Shown here piece by piece: positions 63,909 to 64,000 of a stretch of DNA of 64,000 nucleotides (positions within the stretch are counted from its first letter, which is position 1; every line of letters starts with the position of its first letter). Below the pieces are notes generated by a model. The model did not search any database. It had not been told where the DNA came from and saw only the letters and a list, made by a program, of their open reading frames with translations. Source of the stretch: Haliscomenobacter sp. (GTDB taxonomy: Bacteria > Bacteroidota > Bacteroidia > Chitinophagales > Saprospiraceae); assembly GCA_016707205.1 (NCBI GenBank), contig JADJHZ010000002.1:310001-374000 (forward strand), read 5' to 3'. Position numbers and translations under genes: made by a program.

Positions 63909-64000
63909 TCAGTTTCGGGCTGGACCCAGAATATCCAGGAGGCGCCGAATGCTTTCCCGGTTATCCGGGTCCTGTACCGCTTCCCGGACAACGGCTTTCT
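63909..64000 (-). CDS. C-terminal end of an unidentified gene, cut by window edge
   Basis: On the minus strand the frame ending at TGA 63911-63909 reads KAVVREAVQDPDNRESIRRL then LDILGPARN. It is helical and charged, without a recognisable motif. It converges with the sugar dehydrogenase gene 5 nt away. About 30 codons are visible, too few to identify a family. Confidence 0.45.
   Translation of the reverse strand, partial: KAVVREAVQDPDNRESIRRLLDILGPARN

Noticed and set aside
1..64000. CRISPR arrays, integrases, transposases, toxin-antitoxin or phage genes
   Set aside because: None seen on either strand; gene content is housekeeping and envelope functions throughout.

Overview
This 64 kb window looks like ordinary chromosome of a Bacteroidota bacterium, probably from the Saprospiria/Cytophagia side. 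That placement is an inference from gene families, since there is no rRNA here. The signs are a DUF4249 lipoprotein paired with a TonB receptor, a second TonB receptor with an N-terminal carboxypeptidase-like domain, a DUF1800/DUF1501 pair, a DUF4175 membrane coiled-coil protein, tandem Skp/OmpH genes, several OmpA/PD40/VWA envelope proteins, carotenoid genes, and start sites with little Shine-Dalgarno sequence. I see no prophage, insertion sequence, CRISPR array, defence island or integrase.

Layout. 0-3.1 kb: a carotenoid operon on the minus strand (crtI, crtB, partial lycopene cyclase) and a rhodanese lipoprotein. 3.3-7.6 kb: mfd, then ybeY coupled to a small HATPase gene. 7.7-14.8 kb: a DUF4175 protein, an M1 aminopeptidase lipoprotein and a frameshifted alpha/beta hydrolase. 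15-19.2 kb: an OmpA lipoprotein and the DUF4249/TonB pair. 19.2-27.6 kb: apaG, gmk, yicC; HU, a TPR protein, a 31-residue COX24-like protein, RNase G; a glycosyltransferase; pth and dapD. 27.6-36 kb: a secreted unknown, trmB, two Skp genes, hutH, a membrane protein, an OmpA-like protein and a VWA/TPR protein. 36-39.2 kb: a second TonB receptor and tRNA-Val. 39.3-49 kb: an M28 peptidase, thiL, a thioredoxin-fold protein, DUF1800/DUF1501, a GH25 lysozyme, a class III aminotransferase and rpoN. 49-57 kb: aminopeptidase P, rlmN, tRNA-Asn, a PfkB kinase, clpS, a peroxiredoxin, ftsH and rsfS. 57-64 kb: birA, cinA, a lipoyl E2, a PD40/OmpA-like protein, a PQQ-type sugar dehydrogenase and a partial gene.

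Functional themes are RNA and ribosome maintenance (ybeY, trmB, rlmN, rsfS, rng, pth, the COX24-like protein), protein quality control (ftsH, clpS, Skp-like chaperones, peptidases), envelope biogenesis and uptake, and pigment synthesis.

No new defence or mobile system is evident. The most striking observation is that four conserved genes (crtI, the hydrolase, a TonB receptor, DUF1800) are each broken by single-base indels, mostly in short homopolymers. This suggests uncorrected sequencing error at least as strongly as gene decay. Other items worth checking are a perfect 54 bp palindrome, a long-loop 14 bp inverted repeat, a recurring intergenic motif, two very small genes, and unusual multidomain envelope proteins.
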